In this document: one piece after another, positions 24,000 through 35,456 of the stretch | Numbering within the stretch: the stretch's first letter is position 1 | How the letters are laid out: the number at the start of each line of letters is the position of its first letter | NCBI RefSeq assembly: GCF_018294505.1 | Contig: NC_057802.1 | Location: forward strand, 314,082,209 to 314,146,208 | Direction: 5' to 3' | DNA: 64,000 nucleotides | Source: Triticum aestivum | Taxonomy: Eukaryota; Streptophyta; Magnoliopsida; Poales; Poaceae | Program-made: the position numbers and the translations under genes | Notes under the pieces: model-generated | What the model saw: the letters and a program-made list of their open reading frames with translations, nothing else | What the model was told of the DNA's origin: nothing | Database searches by the model: none

Positions 24000-24300
24000 C
24001 GCGGTCCTCTGCTCGCTCCTGTCGTCGGTGGGAACGGGAAGCGGGGAGGCCAAGGCACGTCAGGAGGGGAGGAAGCAAGGTAGCGAATGCGATTCGCCTC
24101 TGCTGCTGTCGCGCCTGGCGGGTGCTGCAGCAGCTCGCGTATTGGAGGTAGCTGCTCTCCGGCTCCGGCTGCGTGCGGGAGTGGAGGCAGGTGGCGGAGT
24201 GGGGCAGCGAGCGAGGAGGTGAGGGTGGGCGCGGATGCCGACGGCGGACGGGGTCGTGTTGGTTGCCAGTCGCTTTAAGTTCTAGTCAATGTGCGGCGGG
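24000..24300 (-). promoter_or_regulatory. ABIL 5' untranslated/promoter region
   Basis: A GC-rich stretch upstream of the ATG, rich in 'gcggcg' and 'ctgctgctg'-like motifs, lies between the gene and the HMA repeat arm starting at 24532. No TATA box is obvious. The transcription start is not determinable. Confidence 0.4.
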
Positions 24301-24531
24301 CGCAGCACCCACCCACACACTTGGCAAATGACGGCAGCAGATTAGGGGCATCGAGTGCAAGCTTTGTCAGCCTCTTTTTCCTTCGCGGTACTCTTTAATT
24401 TTTTCCACTGATGATTTGATGAAAAAAGTGAGTTTGTCTCCGCCGTCCGTCCTGTGGCTCGTCCTCTGCACTTGGCTGTTGCTGTTTGGTTGCAAGATGT
24501 TTGGTGTGTTGGTACCTTTGGGTTCGGTTGC

Positions 24532-24876
24532 GAGGTAATAGCACCCCAGGTACCCTAACTTGCACAGAATGTGATGATTCAGTCCCAATCTTGCAAAACT
24601 TGACTCCATCATACCCCAACTTGCACCTCATGTGATGATTTAGTCTCAGGCCAATCACAGCTCGACAATTGGCAGCCAGGTGGCTGGATCGGTCAGCGCA
24701 TGCACTTTTGCAGAAACCCCCTGCCTTTTTCCCTATTCAACCCGCACTCTCTCCACCTGAATTAATTCTGTCGGAACGAATCCACCTCGCGTCCGCCTCT
24801 GTTCCCCTCGTGCTCACCTGCCCCCCTCAGCTCCAGCTCCATCTCCACGCCGACAGCAAGCTCGCCGCCGCCGTCC
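24532..24876. repeat. Left arm (outer part) of the HMA inverted repeat
   Basis: The sequence from 'gaggtaatagcacccc' to the Copia insertion point matches, inverted, 35080-35417. The inner part of the same arm is at 33313-33452, after the Copia. Confidence 0.8.
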
Positions 24877-26602
24877 TGAAGGAAATATGCCCTAGAGGCA
24901 ATAATAAAGTATTATATATTTCCTTATATCATGATAAATGTTTATTATTCATGCTAGAATTGTATTAACCGGAAACATAATACATGTGTGAATATATAGA
25001 CAAACAGAGTGTCACTAGTATGCCTCTACTTGACTAGCTCGTTAATCAAAGATGGTTATGTTTCCTAGCCATAGAAATAAGTTGTCATTTGATTAGCGAG
25101 ATCACCTCATTAGGAGAATGACGTGATTGACTTGACCCATTCCGTTAGCTTAGCACTCGATCGTTTAGTATGTTGCTATTGCTTTCTTCATGACTTATAC
25201 ATGTTCCTATGACTATGAGATTATGCAACTCCCGTTTACCGGAGGAACACTTTGTGTGCTACCAAACGTCACAACGTAAATGGGTGATTATAAAGGTGCT
25301 CTACAGGTGTCTCCAAAGGTACTTGTTGGGTTGGCGTATTTCGAGATTAGGATTTGTCACTCCGATTGTTGGAGAGGTATCTCTAGGCCCACTCGGTAAT
25401 GCACATCACTATAAGCCTTGCAAGCATTGTGACTAATGAGTTAGTTGCAGGATGATGTGTTACGGAACGAGTAAAGAGACTTGCCGGTAACGAGATTGAA
25501 CTAGGTATCGAGATACCGACGATCGAATCTCGGGAAAGTAACATACCGATGACAAAGGGAACAACGTATGTTGTTATGCGGTCTGACCGATAAAGATCTT
25601 CGTAGAATATGTGGGAGCCAATATGGGCATCCAGGTCCCGCTATTGGTTATTGACCGGAGACGTGTCTCGGTCATGTCTACATAGTTCTCAAACCCGTAG
25701 GGTCCGCACGCTTAAAGTTACGATGACAGTTTTATTATGAGTTTATGTATGTTGATGTACCGAAGGAGTTCGGAATCCCGGATGAGATCGGGGACATGAC
25801 GAGGAGTCTCGAAATAGTCGAGACGTAAAGATCGATATATTGGACGACTATATTCGGACTTCGGAAAGGTTCCGAGTGATTCGGGTATTTTTCGGAGTAC
25901 CGGAGAATTACGGGAATACGTATTGGGCCTTATTGGGCCATACGGGAAAGAAGAAAAAGGACCTCAAGGGTGGCCGCACCCCTCCCCTTGGTCTGGTCCG
26001 AATTGGACTAGGGAAGGGGGGCGCCCCCTTCCTTCCTTCTCTTTTTCCCTTCCTCTTTTCCTATTCCTTATGGGAGGTGGAATCCTACTAGGACTAGGGA
26101 ATCCTAGTAGGACTCCACACTTGGTGCGCCCCCTCCTAGGGCCGGCCTCCTCCTCCCTTGCTCCTTTATATACGGGGGCAGGGGGGCACCCCAGAGATAC
26201 AACAATTGATCCTTGAGATCTCTTAGCCGTGTGCGGTGCCCCCCTCCACCATATTACACCTCGATAATACCGTTGCGGAGCTTAGGCGAAGCCCTGCGTC
26301 GGTGGAACATCATCATCGTCACCACGCCGTCGTGCTAACGAAACTCTCCCTCAACACTCGGCTGGATCGGAGTTCGAGGGACATCATCGAGTTGAACGTG
26401 TGTAGAACTCGGAGGTGTCGTACGTTCGGTACTTGATCGGTCGGATAGTGAAGACGTACGACTACATCAACCGCGTTGTGATAACGCTTCCGCTGTCGGT
26501 CTACGAGGGTACGTGGACAACACTCTCCCCTCTCGTTGCTTTGCATCACCATGATCTTGCGTGTGCGTAGGAAATTTTTTGAAATTACTACGTTCCCCAA
26601 CA
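24877..26602 (+). repeat. 5' LTR of Copia copy 2
   Basis: It starts 'tgaaggaaatatgccc' and ends 'acgttccccaaca' (1726 bp). A TATA-like 'ctcctttatatacggg' near 26162 probably marks the LTR promoter. Confidence 0.93.
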
Positions 26603-27877
26603 GTGACATCCGAACCTGGTTTTATGCGTTGATGCTATGCACGAGTAGAACACAAGTGAGTTGTGGGCGATATAAGTCATACTACTTACCAGCATGTCAT
26701 ACTTTGGTTCAGCGGTATTGTGAGATGAAGCGGTCTGGACCGACATTACGCGTACGCTTACGCGAGACTGGTTTCACCGTTGCGAGCACTCGTTGCTTAA
26801 AGGTGACCGGCGGGTGTCTGTCTCTCTCACTTTAGTTGAACCGAGTGTGGCTACGCCCGGTCCTTGCGAAGGTTAAAACAGCACCAACTTGACAAACTAT
26901 CGTTGTGGTTTTGATGCGTAGGTAAGAACGGTTCTTGCTAAGCCCGTAGCAGCCACGTAAAATATGCAACAACAAAGTAGAGGACGTCTAAATTGTTTTT
27001 GCAGGGCATGTTGTGATGTGATATGGTCAAGACATGATGTGATATAATGTGTTGTATGAGATGATCATGTTTTGTAACCGAGTTATCGGCAACTGACAGG
27101 AGCCATATGGTTGTCGCTTTATTGTATGAGATGCAATCGCCATGTAATAGTTTTACTTTATCACTAAGCGGTAGCGATAGTCGTAAAAGCAATTAGTTGG
27201 CGAGACGACAACGATACTACGATGGAGATCAAGGTGTCGCGCCGGTGACGATGGTGATCATGACGGTGCTTCGGAGATGGAGATCACCAGCACGGTGCTT
27301 CGGAGATGGAGATCACAAGCACAAGATGATGATGGCCATATCATATCACTTATATTGATTGCATGTGATTTTAATCCTTTATGCATCTTATCTTGCTTTG
27401 TTTGACGGTAGCATTATGAGATGATCCTTCACTAAATTATCAAAGTATAAGTGTTCTCCCTGAGTATGCACCGTTGCGAAAGTTCTTCGTGCTGAGACAC
27501 CACGTGATGATCGGGTATGATAGGCTCTACGTTCAAATACAACGGGTGCAAAACAGTTGCACACGCGGAATACTCAGGTTAAACTTGACGAGCCTAGCAT
27601 ATAACAGATATGGCCTCGGAACACGGAGACCGAAAGGTCGAGCGTGAATCATATAGTAGATATGATCAACATAATGATGTTCACCGTTGAAACTACTCCA
27701 TCTCACGTGATGATCGGACATGGTTTAGTTGATATGGATCACGTGATCACTTAGAGGATTAGAGGGATGTCTATCTAAGTGGGAGTTCTTAAGTAATATG
27801 ATTAATTGAACTTAAATTTATCATGAACTTAGTCCTGATAGTATTTTGCAAATTATGTTGTAGATCAATAGCTCGCG

Positions 27878-28830
27878 TTGTTGCTTCCCTGTTTTATTTT
27901 TGATATGTTCCTAGAGAAAATTATGTTGAAAGATGTTAGTAGCAAAGATGCGGATTGGATCCGTGATCTGAGAATTATCCTCATTGCTGCACAGAAAAAT
28001 TATGTCCTTGATGCATCGCTAGGTGACAGACCTATTGCAGGAGCAGATGCAGACGTTATGAACGTTTGGCTAGCTCAATATGATGACTATTTGATAGTTT
28101 AGTGCACCATGCTTAACGGCTTAGAATCGGGACTTCAAAGACGTTTTGAACGTCATGGACCATATGAGATGTTCCAAGAGTTGAAGTTAATATTTCAAGC
28201 AAATACCCGAGTTGAGAGATATGAAGTCTCCAACAAGTTCTATAGCTAAAAGATGAAGGAGAATAGCTCAAGCAGTGAGCATGTGCTCAGATTGTCTGGG
28301 TACTACAATCGCTTGAATCAAGTGGGAGTTAATCTTCCAGATAAAAAAGTGATTGACAGAATTCTCTAGTCACCATCACCAAGTTAGTAGAACTTCGTGA
28401 TGAACTATAGTATGCAAGGGATGACGAAAGTAATTCCCGAGCTCTTCGTGATGCTGAAATCGACGAAGGCAGAAATCAAGAAAAACATCAAGTGTTGATG
28501 GTTGACGAGACCACTAGTTTCAAGAAAAGGGCAAAAGGAAGAAGGGGAACTTCAAGAAGGACGGCAAGCAAGTTGCTGCTCAAGTGAAGAAGCCTAAGTC
28601 TGGTCCTAAGCCTGAGACTAAGTGCTTCTACTACAAAGTGACTGGTCACTGGAAGCGGAACTACCCCAACTATTTGGTGGATAAGAAGGATGGCAAAGTG
28701 AACAAAGGTATATTGAATATACATGTTATTGATGTGTACTTTACTAGTGTTTATAGCAACCCCCGGTATTTGATACTGGTTCAGTTGCTAAGAGTAGTAA
28801 CTCGAAACGGGAGTTGCAGAATAAACAGAA
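27878..28830 (+). pseudogene. Copia gag, decayed (copy 2)
   Basis: Homologous to the minus-strand gag at 3287-4224 ('LRIILIAAQKNYVLDASLGD'), but with several stops (for example after 28101) and frameshifts. The zinc knuckle at about 28620-28670 has lost cysteines: CFYYKVTGHWKRNYPNY, where copy 1 has two further C residues. No functional gag can be made. Confidence 0.85.
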
Positions 28831-28959
28831 ACTAGTAAAAGGCGAGGCGACAATGTGTGTTGGAAGTAGTTCCAAGATTGATATGATCATCATCGCACAC
28901 TCCCTATACTTTCGGGATTAGTGTTGAAACTAAATAAGTGTTATTTGGTGTTTGCGTTG

Positions 28960-31380
28960 AGCATGAATATGATTTGATCATGTTTGTTGCAATACGGTTA
29001 TTCATTTAAATTAGAGAATAATTGTTGTTCTGTTTACATGAATAAAACCTTCTATGGTCATACACCTAATAAAATGGTTTGTTGGATCTCGATCGTAGTG
29101 ATACATATAATCATAATATTGAAGCCAAAAGATGCAAAGTTAATAATGATAGTGCAAACTATTTGTGGCACTGCCGTTTAGGTCATATTGGTGTAAAGCG
29201 CATGAAGAAACTCCATACTGATGGGATTTTGGAATCACTTGATTATGAATCACTTGATGCTTGCGAACCGTGCCTCATGGGCAAGATGACTAAAACGCCG
29301 TTCTCCGGAACTATGGAGAGAGCAACAGATTTGTTGGAAATCATACATACGGATGTATGTGGTCCGATGAATATTGAGGCTCGTAGCAGGTATCATTATT
29401 TTCTGACCTTCACAGATGATTTGAGCAGATATGGGTATATCTACTTAATGAAACAGAAGTCTGAAACATTTGAAAAGTTCATATAATTTCAGAGTGAAGC
29501 GAAAATCATCGTAACAAGAAAATAAAGTTTCTACGATTTGATCATGGAGAAGAGTATTTTAGTTACGAGTTTGGCCTTCAGTTAAAACAATGTGAAATAG
29601 TTTCACTACTCACGCCACCTGGAACACCACAGCATAATGGTGTGTCCGAACGTCATAACCGTACTTTATTGGATATAGTGCAATCTATGATGTCTCTTAC
29701 CAATTTACCATTATCGTTTTGGGGTTATACATTAGAGACAGCTACATTCACGTTAAATAGGGCACCATCAAAATCCGTTGAGACGACGCCTTATGAACTG
29801 TGGTTTGGCAAGAAACCAAAGTTGTCGTTTCTTAAAGTTTGGGGTTGTGATGCTTATGTGAAAAAGTTTCATCTTGATAAGCTCAAACCCAAATCGGAGA
29901 AATGTGTCTTCATAGGATACCCAAAGGAGACTGTTGGGTACACCTTCTATCACAGATCCGAAGGCAAGACATTCGTTGCTAAGAATGGATCCTTTCTAGA
30001 GAAGGAGTTTCTCTCGAAAGAAGTGAGTGGGAGGAAAGTAGAACTTGATGAGGTAACTGTACCTGCTCCCTTATTGGAAAGTAGTTCATCACAGAAATCT
30101 GTTCCTGTGACTCCTACACCAATTAGTGAGGAAGTTAATGATGATGATCATGGAACTTCAGATCAAGTTATTACTGAACCTCGTAGGTCAACCAGAGTAA
30201 GATCCGCACCAGAGTGGTACGGTAATCCTGTTCTGGAGGTTATGTTACTAGACCATGACGAACCTACGAACTATGAAGAAGCGATGGTGAGCCCAGATTC
30301 CACGAAATGGCTTGAGGCCATGAAATCTGAGATAAGATCCATATATGAGAACAAAGTATGGACTTTGATTGACTTGCCCAATGGTCGGCGAGCCATTGAG
30401 ATTAAATGGATCTTCAAGAGGAAGACGGACGCTGATAGTAGTGTCACTATCTACAAAGCTAGAATTGTCGCAAAAAGGTTTTCGACAAGTTCAAGATGTT
30501 GACTACGATGAGAGTTTCTCACTCGTATCTATGCTTAAGTCTGTCCGAATCATGTTAGCAATTGCCGCATTTTATAAAATCTGGCAAAGGGATAAACAAA
30601 ACTGCATTCCTTAATGGATTTATTAAAGAAGAGTTGTATATGATGCAACCAGAAGGTTTTGTCAATCCTAAAGGTGCTAACAAAATATGCAAGCTCCAGC
30701 GATCCATCAATGGACTGGTGCAAGCATCTCGGAGTTGGAATATACGCTTTGATAAGTTGATCAAAGCATATAGTTGTATACAGACTTGCGGTGAAGCCTG
30801 TATTTACAAGAAAGTGAGTGGGAGCACTACAGCATTCCTAATAAGTATATGTGAATGACATATTGTTAATCAGAAATAATGTAGAATTATTCTGCAAAGC
30901 ATAAAGGAGTGTTTGAAAGGAGTTTTTCAAAGATAGACCTCGGTGAAGCTGCTTACATATTGAGCATCAAGATCTATAGAGATAGATGAAGACGCTTGAT
31001 AAGTTTTTCAATGAGTACATACCTTAACAAGATTTTGAAGTAGTTCAAAATAGAACAGTCAAAGAACGAGTTCTTGCCTGTGTTACAAGGTGTGAAATTG
31101 AGTAAAGACTCAAAGCCCGATCACGGCAGAAGATAGAAAGAAAATGAAAGTCATTCCCTATGCCTTGGCCATAGGTTCTATAAAGTATGCCATGCTGTGT
31201 ACCAGATCTATTGTATACCCTACATTGATTTTGGCAAGGGAGTACAATAGTGATCTAGGAGTAGATCACTGGACAGCGGTCAAAATTATCCTTAGTGGAA
31301 TAAGGAAATGTTTCTCGATTATGGAAGTGACAAAAGGTTCGTCGTAAAGGGTTACGTCGATGCAAGTTTTGACACTAAAT
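28960..31380 (+). pseudogene. Copia pol, decayed (copy 2)
   Basis: GAG-pre-integrase and the start of integrase are at 29079-29486. The integrase end and start of reverse transcriptase are at 29642-30502 ('SERHNRTLLDIVQSMM', 'WLEAMKSEIRSIYENKVWTL'). Reverse transcriptase pieces lie at 30430-30860 and an RNase H-side piece ('MKVIPYALAIGSIKYAMLCT') at 31144-31340. Stops and frameshifts separate all blocks, and the YVDD region is not intact. Confidence 0.85.
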
Positions 31381-31733
31381 CTAGATGACTCTAAGTCTCG
31401 GTCTAGATACATATTGAAAGTGGGAGCAATTAGCTAGAGTAGCTCCGTGAAGAGCATTGTAGACATAGATATTTGCAAAATACTTACGGATCTGAATGTG
31501 ACAGACCCGTTGACTAAAATTATCTCATAATCAAAACATGATCACACCTTAGTGCTCTTTGGGTGTTAATCATATAGCGATGTGAACTAGATTATTGACT
31601 CTAGTAAACCCTTTGAGTGTTGGTCACATAGAGATGTGAACTATGGGTGTTAATCACATGGTGATGTGAATTATTGATGTTAAATCACATGGCGATGTGA
31701 ACTACATTATTGACTCTAGTGCAAGTGGGAGAC

Positions 31734-33307
31734 TGAAGGAAATATGCCCTAGAGGCAATAATAAAGTATTATATATTTCCTTATATCATGATAAATGTTT
31801 ATTATTCATGCTAGAATTGTATTAACCGGAAACATAATACATGTGTGAATATATAGACAAACAGAGTGTCACTAGTATGCCTCTACTTGACTAGCTCGTT
31901 AATCAAAGATGGTTATGTTTCCTAGCCATAGAAATAAGTTGTCATTTGATTAACGAGATCACCTCATTAGGAGAATGACGTGATTGACTTGACCCATTCC
32001 GTTAGCTTAGCACTCGATCGTTTAGTATGTTGCTATTGCTTTCTTCATGACTTATACATGTTCCTATGACTATGAGATTATGCAACTCCCGTTTACCGGA
32101 GGAACACTTTGTGTGCTACCAAACGTCACAACGTAAATGGGTGATTACAAAGGTGCTCTACAGGTGTCTCCAAAGGTACTTGTTGGGTTGGCGTATTTCG
32201 AGATTAGGATTTGTCACTCCGATTGTTGGAGAGGTATCTCTGGGCCCACTCGGTAATGCACATCACTATAAGCCTTGCAAGCATTGTGACTAATGAGTTA
32301 GTTGCAGGATGATGTGTTACGGAACGAGTAAAGAGACTTGCCGGTAACGAGATTGAACTAGGTATCGAGATACCGACGATCGAATCTCGGGCAAGTAACA
32401 TACCGATGACAAAGGGAACAACGTATGTTGTTATGCGGTCTGACCGATAAAGATCTTCGTAGAATATGTGGGAGCCAATATGGGCATCCAGGTCCCGCTA
32501 TTGGTTATTGACCGGAGACGTGTCTCGGTCATGTCTACATAGTTCTCGAACCCGTAGGGTCCGCACGCTTAAAGTTACGATGACAGTTTTATTATGAGTT
32601 TATGTATGTTGATGTACCGAAGGAGTTCGGAATCCCGGATGAGATCGGGGACATGACGAGGAGTCTCGAAATGGTCGAGACGTAAAGATCGATATATTGG
32701 ACGACTATATTCGGACTTCGGAAAGGTTCCGAGTGATTCGGGTATTTTTCGGAGTACCGGAGAGTTACGGGAATACGTATTGGGAAAGGAGGAGTCCTAT
32801 TCCCGGTGGGAGTAGGACTTCCCCCTATGGCGCGCCTCTCCCCTTGGTCGGCTGCCTCCCCCTTGCTCCTTTATATACGGGGGCAGGGGGGCACCCCAGA
32901 GACACAACAATTGATCCTTGAGATCTCTTAGCCGTGTGCGGTGCCCCCCTCCACCATATTACACCTCGATAATACCGTTGCGGAGCTTAGGCGAAGCCCT
33001 GCGTCGGTGGAACATCATCATCGTCACCACGCCGTCGTGCTGACGAAACTCTCCCTCAACACTCGGCTGGATCGGAGTTCGAGGGACGTCATCGAGCTGA
33101 ACGTGTGTAGAACTCGGAGGTGCCGTACGTTCGGTACTTGATCGGTCAGATCGTGAAGACGTACGACTATATCAACCGCGTTGTGATAACGCTTCCGCTG
33201 TCGGTCTACGAGGGTACGTGGACAACACTCTCCCCTCTCGTTGCTATGCATCACCATGATCTTGCGTGTGCGTAGGAATTTTTTTGAAATTACTACGTTC
33301 CACAACT
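31734..33307 (+). repeat. 3' LTR of Copia copy 2
   Basis: Starts TGAAGG after the polypurine tract. It is nearly identical to the 5' LTR over most of its length, but a block of about 150 bases in the GC-rich segment (around 32785) is missing or replaced. Confidence 0.93.
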
Positions 33308-33312
33308 CGTCC

Positions 33313-33452
33313 AGCTTCAGCTCCGGCGTCATGGTCTCCTGGTCGGACGGTTCGTCCTCGACATCGACATCCCGAGCAAGAAGGTGACAGTGGTGGGCGA
33401 CGTGACGCCGCTGGGCGTGCTCACCACCGTCTCCAAGGTGAAGCCCGCGCAG
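33313..33452. repeat. Left arm (inner part) of the HMA inverted repeat
   Basis: Matches the right arm (34932-35079) in inverted orientation. Beyond 33452 the two arms diverge. Confidence 0.8.
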
Positions 33453-33466
33453 CCGCTGAGGTAGGC
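33313..33466 (+). pseudogene. HMA-domain gene fragment, left arm
   Basis: The plus frame reads VLDIDIPSKKVTVVGDVTPL.. then TTVSKVKPAQ, the second half of a heavy-metal-associated (HIPP/copper-chaperone type) domain with its 'KVTVVG' strand. The metal-binding CxxC half is absent, and the frame diverges after 'KPAQ'. The Copia sits just before it. It is a fragment of a duplicated gene, not a working one. Confidence 0.65.
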
Positions 33467-34931
33467 AAAAGCGTGCCATGGCCCGCCCAGCCGCTGAGGT
33501 AAAAATATAGCTATATACGTGCAGGCCACCCACGACAGCCTCGCTCGCATGCTGTCTCGCCTCGTCAGGCTTCTCTCCTTGCATCCAGCCTCAGTCGCCC
33601 TCCATGCTAGGGCACGAACCACACGTACAACTGCACACAGGGACAGAGAGAGGTGGGGCGGAGCCGCAAATTAAGGTCCAGCTGCCGGCCGCAGTGAGTA
33701 GCAGCGTAGAACGATGAGGACTGCGGATGCTCCAGGGCGAGCCATGCCGCGGTGGCTTGGCCACGCCCCAGGCGGCAGCTAGCAGTGGTTGCGTCCAGCC
33801 GGGTGACGGCAAGTTCAGACGTAGGCGACGAGCGCTGCTGCACTAGCACAGGCACATGCACAACCCGCAAACTCTCCTCTCCCAGGCAGTCTAATTTTCC
33901 TATAAAATGTAGGCTATAGCACTCTGAAATTCAGTAAATTGATAATACACATCCTAATTTGGATAGTAGATAATTGCCATAGGCACTGGGTAGCAAGGCT
34001 GATCAACGCAAAATCGATTTGGTTTTCAAGTGAAAAAAGAGATCTACGTTACAGATTAAGTTGAGGATGACTTTTCAGCAGCAGCTCATCATCCTTTCCT
34101 TGGGTTGATTTTTTTTCGTGTTTCTTTAGATTGGCCCGCCCAGGCTTTTCTTTGTAGGTCCGCCACTGGTCCTAGCTGCTCGAGTGGTCGAGGACGAACC
34201 AGTGATCTCTTTGCCAAGCTTTATTAGCTTTCAAAACATCTTATATTATGAGACAAAGAGAGCATAATCTAAAACCAAAAATTGTGATACCCATAGGCCA
34301 TAGTCATCTTAATCTGTGGTCGATTGATCGGTCTCAGTGCATTGGAACAGAATCAGAGCATAGCACGGCTCTCCACTAAACAATGACAAGCAGGACGGCA
34401 CCACCAGGACATGTTCGATTCTACACTTTCTTCCTCCACTCACCTTTAATTTTCCCTCTTGTTTTCTCTCGATATTCTTTTAGGCTGTTTTCTCTCTATA
34501 TTTTGGTTGCAGAGCTGCATTTGGCATGAACAGTGAGCTATATTCAGAACAAGAAACACCCGGAAAATAAAACAAGAAAGCAGGCAAGGTACTTTTTTTT
34601 ACTAGTACAGGAACTATAGTATATTTCAATTCAGAATACAGGCATAGAAAATCCATGGGTGCACATGCAAGACGAGGAGTTTCAGTGCCGTTTCTCTGAA
34701 GAAAAATAAAGGAAAGAAATTTGGAGCTACTACGTGCGTGGCAGCCGCGAGCTGTCCATCTCGGCCACTACGTACATCGATCGCCTGCGCGCGAGTGACC
34801 CGCCATGGACGACCACTCGAGCAGCTAGGACCTCGTATCTACTTGTGATTCAGAGAGAGCAGAGAGATCACTGGTTGGAGCGTTCAGAAGGAAGCGGAGG
34901 TGCGCGGGGGGCACGGCTGCGACGGCCAGAA
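33453..34931. other. Spacer between the inverted repeat arms
   Basis: About 1.5 kb with no recognisable gene. A diverged Stowaway-like piece may lie near 34228-34262. Confidence 0.4.
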
Positions 34932-35080
34932 CTGTGCGGGCTTCACCTTGGAGACGCTGGTGAGCACGCCCAGCGGCGTCACGTCGCCCACCACCGTCAC
35001 CTTCTTGCTCGGGATGTCGATGTCGAGGACGACCCGTCCGACCAGGAGACCATGACGCCGGAGCTGAAGCTGGACGGCAG
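34884..35080 (-). pseudogene. HMA-domain gene fragment, right arm
   Basis: The minus frame gives the same HMA half-domain as the left arm (IPSKKVTVVGDVTPLGVL) and continues to a natural-looking C-terminus KPAQFWPSQPCPP..F and stop at 34884-34886. This arm thus keeps more of the parent gene's 3' end. No CxxC motif is visible upstream, so the metal-binding loop is missing or in an unseen exon. Family knowledge: these domains carry Cu/Zn/Cd or act as effector targets. Function here is doubtful. Confidence 0.6.
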
Positions 35081-35417
35081 CAGCGAGCTTGCTGTTGGCG
35101 TAGAGATGGAGCTGGAGCTGAGGGGGGCAGGTGAGCACGAGGGGAACAGAGGCGGACGCGAGGTGGATTCGTTCCGACAGAATTAATTCAGGTGGAGGGA
35201 GTGCGGGTTGAATAGGGGAAAAGGCAGGGGGGTTTATGCAAAAGTGCATGCGTTGACCGGTCCAGCCACTTGGCTGCCAATTGTCGAGTTGTGATTGGCC
35301 TGGGACTAAATCATCACATGACGTACAAGTTGGGGTATGGTAGAGTCAAGTTTTGTAAGTTTAGGACTGAATCATCACATTCTATGCAAGTTAGGGTATC
35401 TGGGGTGCTATTACCTC
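34932..35417. repeat. Right arm of the HMA inverted repeat (uninterrupted)
   Basis: 486 bp, the inverted counterpart of 24532-24876 plus 33313-33452. It preserves the sequence without the Copia and so is the empty site. Confidence 0.8.
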
Positions 35418-35456
35418 TTCGGTTGCTGTACATTGCAATTTGTGCGTAACAAGTTA

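Larger units (their letters stand above)
24877..33307 (+). mobile_element. Copia LTR retrotransposon, copy 2, complete but decayed
   Basis: It comprises 5' LTR 24877-26602, primer site, leader, gag, pol, a polypurine tract 'gcaagtgggaga' (31721-31732) and 3' LTR 31734-33307. The target duplication is CGTCC (24872-24876 and 33308-33312). The undisturbed right arm of the inverted repeat shows the uninserted site with a single CGTCC. The last bases of the 3' LTR are mutated ('ccacaact' instead of 'ccccaaca'). Non-coding parts such as the leader 26603-27850 hold no gene. Confidence 0.93.

Noticed and set aside
23545..24278. Plus-strand frames opposite ABIL exons 1-2
   Set aside because: Shadows of the ABIL exons and GC-rich leader.
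25209..25436. A 75-aa frame repeated at 6608, 25209, 32066 and 58620
   Set aside because: It lies in the Copia LTR and recurs because the LTR recurs; no start context or domain.
26603..26620. Possible tRNA gene near the LTR ends
   Set aside because: Only the short primer-binding complement of a tRNA 3' end is present, not a tRNA.
34228..34262. Stowaway-like 'cttatattatgagacaaag'
   Set aside because: Too diverged and one-sided to define an element.
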